From Clostridium thermarum (GTDB lineage Bacteria; Bacillota; Clostridia; Clostridiales; Clostridiaceae): a stretch of DNA of 64,000 bases. Shown here one piece after another: positions 61,840-64,000 of this stretch (positions within the stretch are counted from its first letter, which is position 1; every line of letters starts with the position of its first letter). The DNA is taken from the NCBI RefSeq assembly GCF_006351925.1, contig NZ_CP040924.1:986501-1050500 (forward strand), given 5' to 3'. Under the pieces are notes generated by a model. That model saw nothing but the letters and a program-made list of their open reading frames with translations. It searched no databases and was not told the origin of the DNA. A program made the translations under genes and the position numbers.

Positions 61840-63159
61840 ATGATATATGCATTTGCTGTACTCCAGCTTTTATTTCTTGGTTATTACATATATATAGGAA
61901 ACAAAAAACAGGGGCTGACCTTCTGGGTAGACCCCTCTAAGATCTTTGTGCTTTTATGGGTGACCACCATATGTTTGTATAATTTTCAGTTCAGTGGACT
62001 GTATTCACCAACTTTACAAATTAATTTGATAGTTATGCTGATCATTGCAGCAATTATCTTAATACTTAGAAACAATTCCATTAGCAGTGAAGAGGCCATA
62101 GGACTTATAGATGAGATCAGTAAGGAAAATTCCTATAATACATATTACCTGGTGTCTAATGTGATCTTTTTTATGGCTGTGCCAACCTTTATTAATAATG
62201 TGCTGCACTATGGCTTAGCCTTTCTTGCAGAAAATAAAATCGGCAAGCAGCCTATGGAGCACTATTCTTCCTATATAGTATATATGCTTACCCTGTGTGC
62301 CCAGATAAAGTACATACTATATAGGACCTTTAAGAATAAAAAGGATCTTATAGTACTGATTATAAGTGTTTTGGTGCTTTTTCTTACCTTGAACAGAGGC
62401 CCCATAGCCTTTTTATTCACTACAATATATATATATGAAGTAATTCACTTCATCAAAATAAAGGATAGAATTTCAAAAAGAAAAATCTATATATCCATTT
62501 CCGCTGCAGTTTTAGCAGTGGTTATCTTCCTTCAGCTTTTTGCTTATGTTGGTAATGCAAGAATGGAGTACGCTCTTAATAAGTATAATAAGACCCTGCA
62601 GCAGCATTATAAGATGAGTGATTATATGCCTGACTCCTTGGTGTGGGTATACATGTACCTGACAAGTCCCATGGATAATGCGGCACATTCTATGGCTAGT
62701 CAGGAAGTGGAGTTTACCTATTTTAATAACCTGCTGTACCCCTTTATAAAATTATCAGCCAATATAGTGGGTAAGGGTGATGAATACAGGCAATGGCTAA
62801 ACCATAGAAAGACTCTCAGTCCTCATTTAGCTCAGTCCGTGGGACTTACTGCTGACTCTTTTATAGTAGAGGCCTATCAAGACCTAGGATATGTAGGGGT
62901 ACTAGTATATATTGGAATATATTGCGGTCTGATATACTTTACCATGAGGCTGAACAGGAGAAAAACAGACTTTTCTGCCGTAGGAGCCATGGTCATATAT
63001 TCAAATACTCTAAACCTGCTGCTCTGGAGTGTGTTTGTCAACTCCTTAAAGATTCCTGTATTGCTGCTGAATATTATGGCGGTGGTGGCAGTAGAACTTA
63101 ATCATAAATATAAATTGCTGCCAAGATTATATGAATTTATAAAGAAGAAGGTGAGATAA
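61840..63159 (+). CDS. Oligosaccharide repeat-unit polymerase (Wzy)
   Basis: 439 residues with about 10-12 helices, resembling the Wzy/EpsK-type repeat-unit polymerases rather than the WaaL type of the other three. A large outside loop (about 235-345) has the AHSMASQEVEFTYFNNLLYPFIKL segment, and VEAYQDLGYVGVLVYIGIYCGLIYF lies near 345-370. It sits between two glycosyltransferases, so this last cluster (rml genes onward) likely builds its own rhamnose-containing repeat. Its stop overlaps the next ATG by one base. Confidence 0.83.
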   Translation: MIYAFAVLQLLFLGYYIYIGNKKQGLTFWVDPSKIFVLLWVTTICLYNFQFSGLYSPTLQINLIVMLIIAAIILILRNNSISSEEAIGLIDEISKENSYNTYYLVSNVIFFMAVPTFINNVLHYGLAFLAENKIGKQPMEHYSSYIVYMLTLCAQIKYILYRTFKNKKDLIVLIISVLVLFLTLNRGPIAFLFTTIYIYEVIHFIKIKDRISKRKIYISISAAVLAVVIFLQLFAYVGNARMEYALNKYNKTLQQHYKMSDYMPDSLVWVYMYLTSPMDNAAHSMASQEVEFTYFNNLLYPFIKLSANIVGKGDEYRQWLNHRKTLSPHLAQSVGLTADSFIVEAYQDLGYVGVLVYIGIYCGLIYFTMRLNRRKTDFSAVGAMVIYSNTLNLLLWSVFVNSLKIPVLLLNIMAVVAVELNHKYKLLPRLYEFIKKKVR

Positions 63160-64000
63160 TGAATAAGAGAGTATTTATTATTTTACTGAATTACAATGGG
63201 GCTGTAGATACAATTGACTGCATACATTCATTGGAAAGAATAGATTATGATAATTATAAAATAGTGGTAGTTGATAATGAATCCACGGATAAGTCTGTTT
63301 CATTAATAAAAAAAGCAATAGGCAATAAACACATATTTATGTCCTCCGGTAAAAACGGAGGCTTTGCTTATGGGAATAATGTTGGTATAAGGTATGCACT
63401 GGAACAGGGAGCGGAGTACATATTATTGATAAATACGGATACCTTGGTGGAACCGGACTTCTTAAGCAAGCTTGTAGGTGCAGCGGAAGAGCATCCTGAG
63501 GCAGGCTTGGTTACAGGCAGGATACTCTATGAGGGAAACAGAGACAAGATCTGGTATGGCGGCGGAGAAATAAATTGGAAGAGATTTTATGGCAGCCATT
63601 ATCAAGGAGAAAATACCGAAGACAAGGGTGGCCTAAGAAAGGTAACCTTTGCCACCGGCTGTCTTATGCTCATCAAGGCAGAGGTGTTTGATAAGGCGGG
63701 CTTCCTGCCGGAAGAATATTTTATGTACTACGAGGATGTAGATTTTTGCGCAATGATCCAGGAGCAAGGCTTCACAATCCTCTATGAACCCAGTGCGGTA
63801 ATATATCACAAGGTCAGCGCTTCCAGCGGAGAAGAGGAGTCTGCCTTTGCAGTAGAGTGGAATACAAGAAACAGAATCAGATTTATCAGAAAGTATAAAA
63901 AGAGAATCAATTTTTTGAGCTATATAAAGTTAATGTTATTTTTTTATATAACCCGTATAGGAAAAATTGCAGGATATATATCAAAAGGACGTATAGACAA
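63159..64000 (+). CDS. GT2-family rhamnosyltransferase-like, cut by the right edge
   Basis: 280 residues are open to the end of the window without a stop. KRVFIILLNYNGAVDTIDCIHSLERID, VVVDNESTDKSV, LLINTDTLVEPDFL (DxD-like), WYGGGEINWKRFYG, FATGCLMLIKAEVFDKAGFLPEEYFMYYEDVDFC and YEPSAVIYHKVSAS are standard for the WbbL/RfbF-like GT2 group that transfers rhamnose. Only the last membrane-proximal part is missing. It follows the Wzy gene with a one-base overlap. Confidence 0.88.
   Translation, partial: MNKRVFIILLNYNGAVDTIDCIHSLERIDYDNYKIVVVDNESTDKSVSLIKKAIGNKHIFMSSGKNGGFAYGNNVGIRYALEQGAEYILLINTDTLVEPDFLSKLVGAAEEHPEAGLVTGRILYEGNRDKIWYGGGEINWKRFYGSHYQGENTEDKGGLRKVTFATGCLMLIKAEVFDKAGFLPEEYFMYYEDVDFCAMIQEQGFTILYEPSAVIYHKVSASSGEEESAFAVEWNTRNRIRFIRKYKKRINFLSYIKLMLFFYITRIGKIAGYISKGRID

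Overview
The window looks like a chromosomal segment of a Clostridium-like Gram-positive Firmicute. The evidence is low G+C, strong AGGAGG-type ribosome binding sites with some TTG/GTG starts, three proteins with clostridial cell-wall-binding type 2 (CWB2) repeats, two LytR-CpsA-Psr (LCP) ligases, and nearest-family resemblances that are all Firmicute. No outer-membrane export genes are present. Most of the window is one large locus for building surface polysaccharide and cell-wall proteins, interrupted by an insertion-sequence (IS) pile-up and a small regulatory module.

Layout. 1-6.7 kb: a very AT-rich polysaccharide block (Wzy-like polymerase, Alg14/Alg13-type glycosyltransferase pair, GT4 enzymes, one of them broken by an in-frame stop, and ManC) with IS4-type transposase debris. 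6.7-17.5 kb: nested IS elements (an IS66 remnant, a complete IS66, an IS256 scrap, two IS21 elements, a second IS66, an IS91-type element and an istB scrap), including an exact 139-bp direct repeat. 17.5-18.7 kb: UDP-galactopyranose mutase. 18.7-23 kb: a low-complexity secreted protein, a replisome-organizer-like protein, and an ImmA-like protease/Xre repressor pair divergent from a small ORF and a sigma factor, with palindromic operators inside the promoter. 23.2-29.8 kb: secreted SGNH hydrolase, a second ManC, and two CWB2 surface proteins, one with an HExxH protease-like domain. 30-47.7 kb: the core polysaccharide cluster, with WbpE/WbpA/WbpB/WbpI-like enzymes for a 3-amino uronic acid sugar, a PglF/WbpM-like dehydratase, a PglE/WcfR-like aminotransferase, an initiating sugar-phosphate transferase, Wzx, two Wzy/ligase-like proteins and four GT4 enzymes. 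47.8-54.6 kb: a dockerin-bearing wall hydrolase-like protein, a membrane-anchored protein, a cohesin-CWB2 protein on the opposite strand, and two LCP ligases. 54.8-64 kb: rhamnosyltransferase-like GT2, rmlA, rmlC, rmlB, a GH73 glucosaminidase with Ig-like repeats, GT4, another polymerase, and a GT2 cut by the window end.

How it fits together (inference): nucleotide sugars made here feed lipid-linked repeat units that are flipped by Wzx, polymerised by Wzy proteins and attached to peptidoglycan by LCP enzymes. The resulting wall polymer is the likely ligand for the CWB2 proteins encoded beside it. One CWB2 protein carries a cohesin and a neighbouring wall hydrolase carries a dockerin, so the locus may also encode a non-cellulosomal cohesin-dockerin device that docks a wall enzyme onto the surface. 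Two aminotransferases have no N-acetyltransferase partner in the window, which leaves open that the polymer keeps free amines (zwitterionic). No tRNA, rRNA or CRISPR array was seen.
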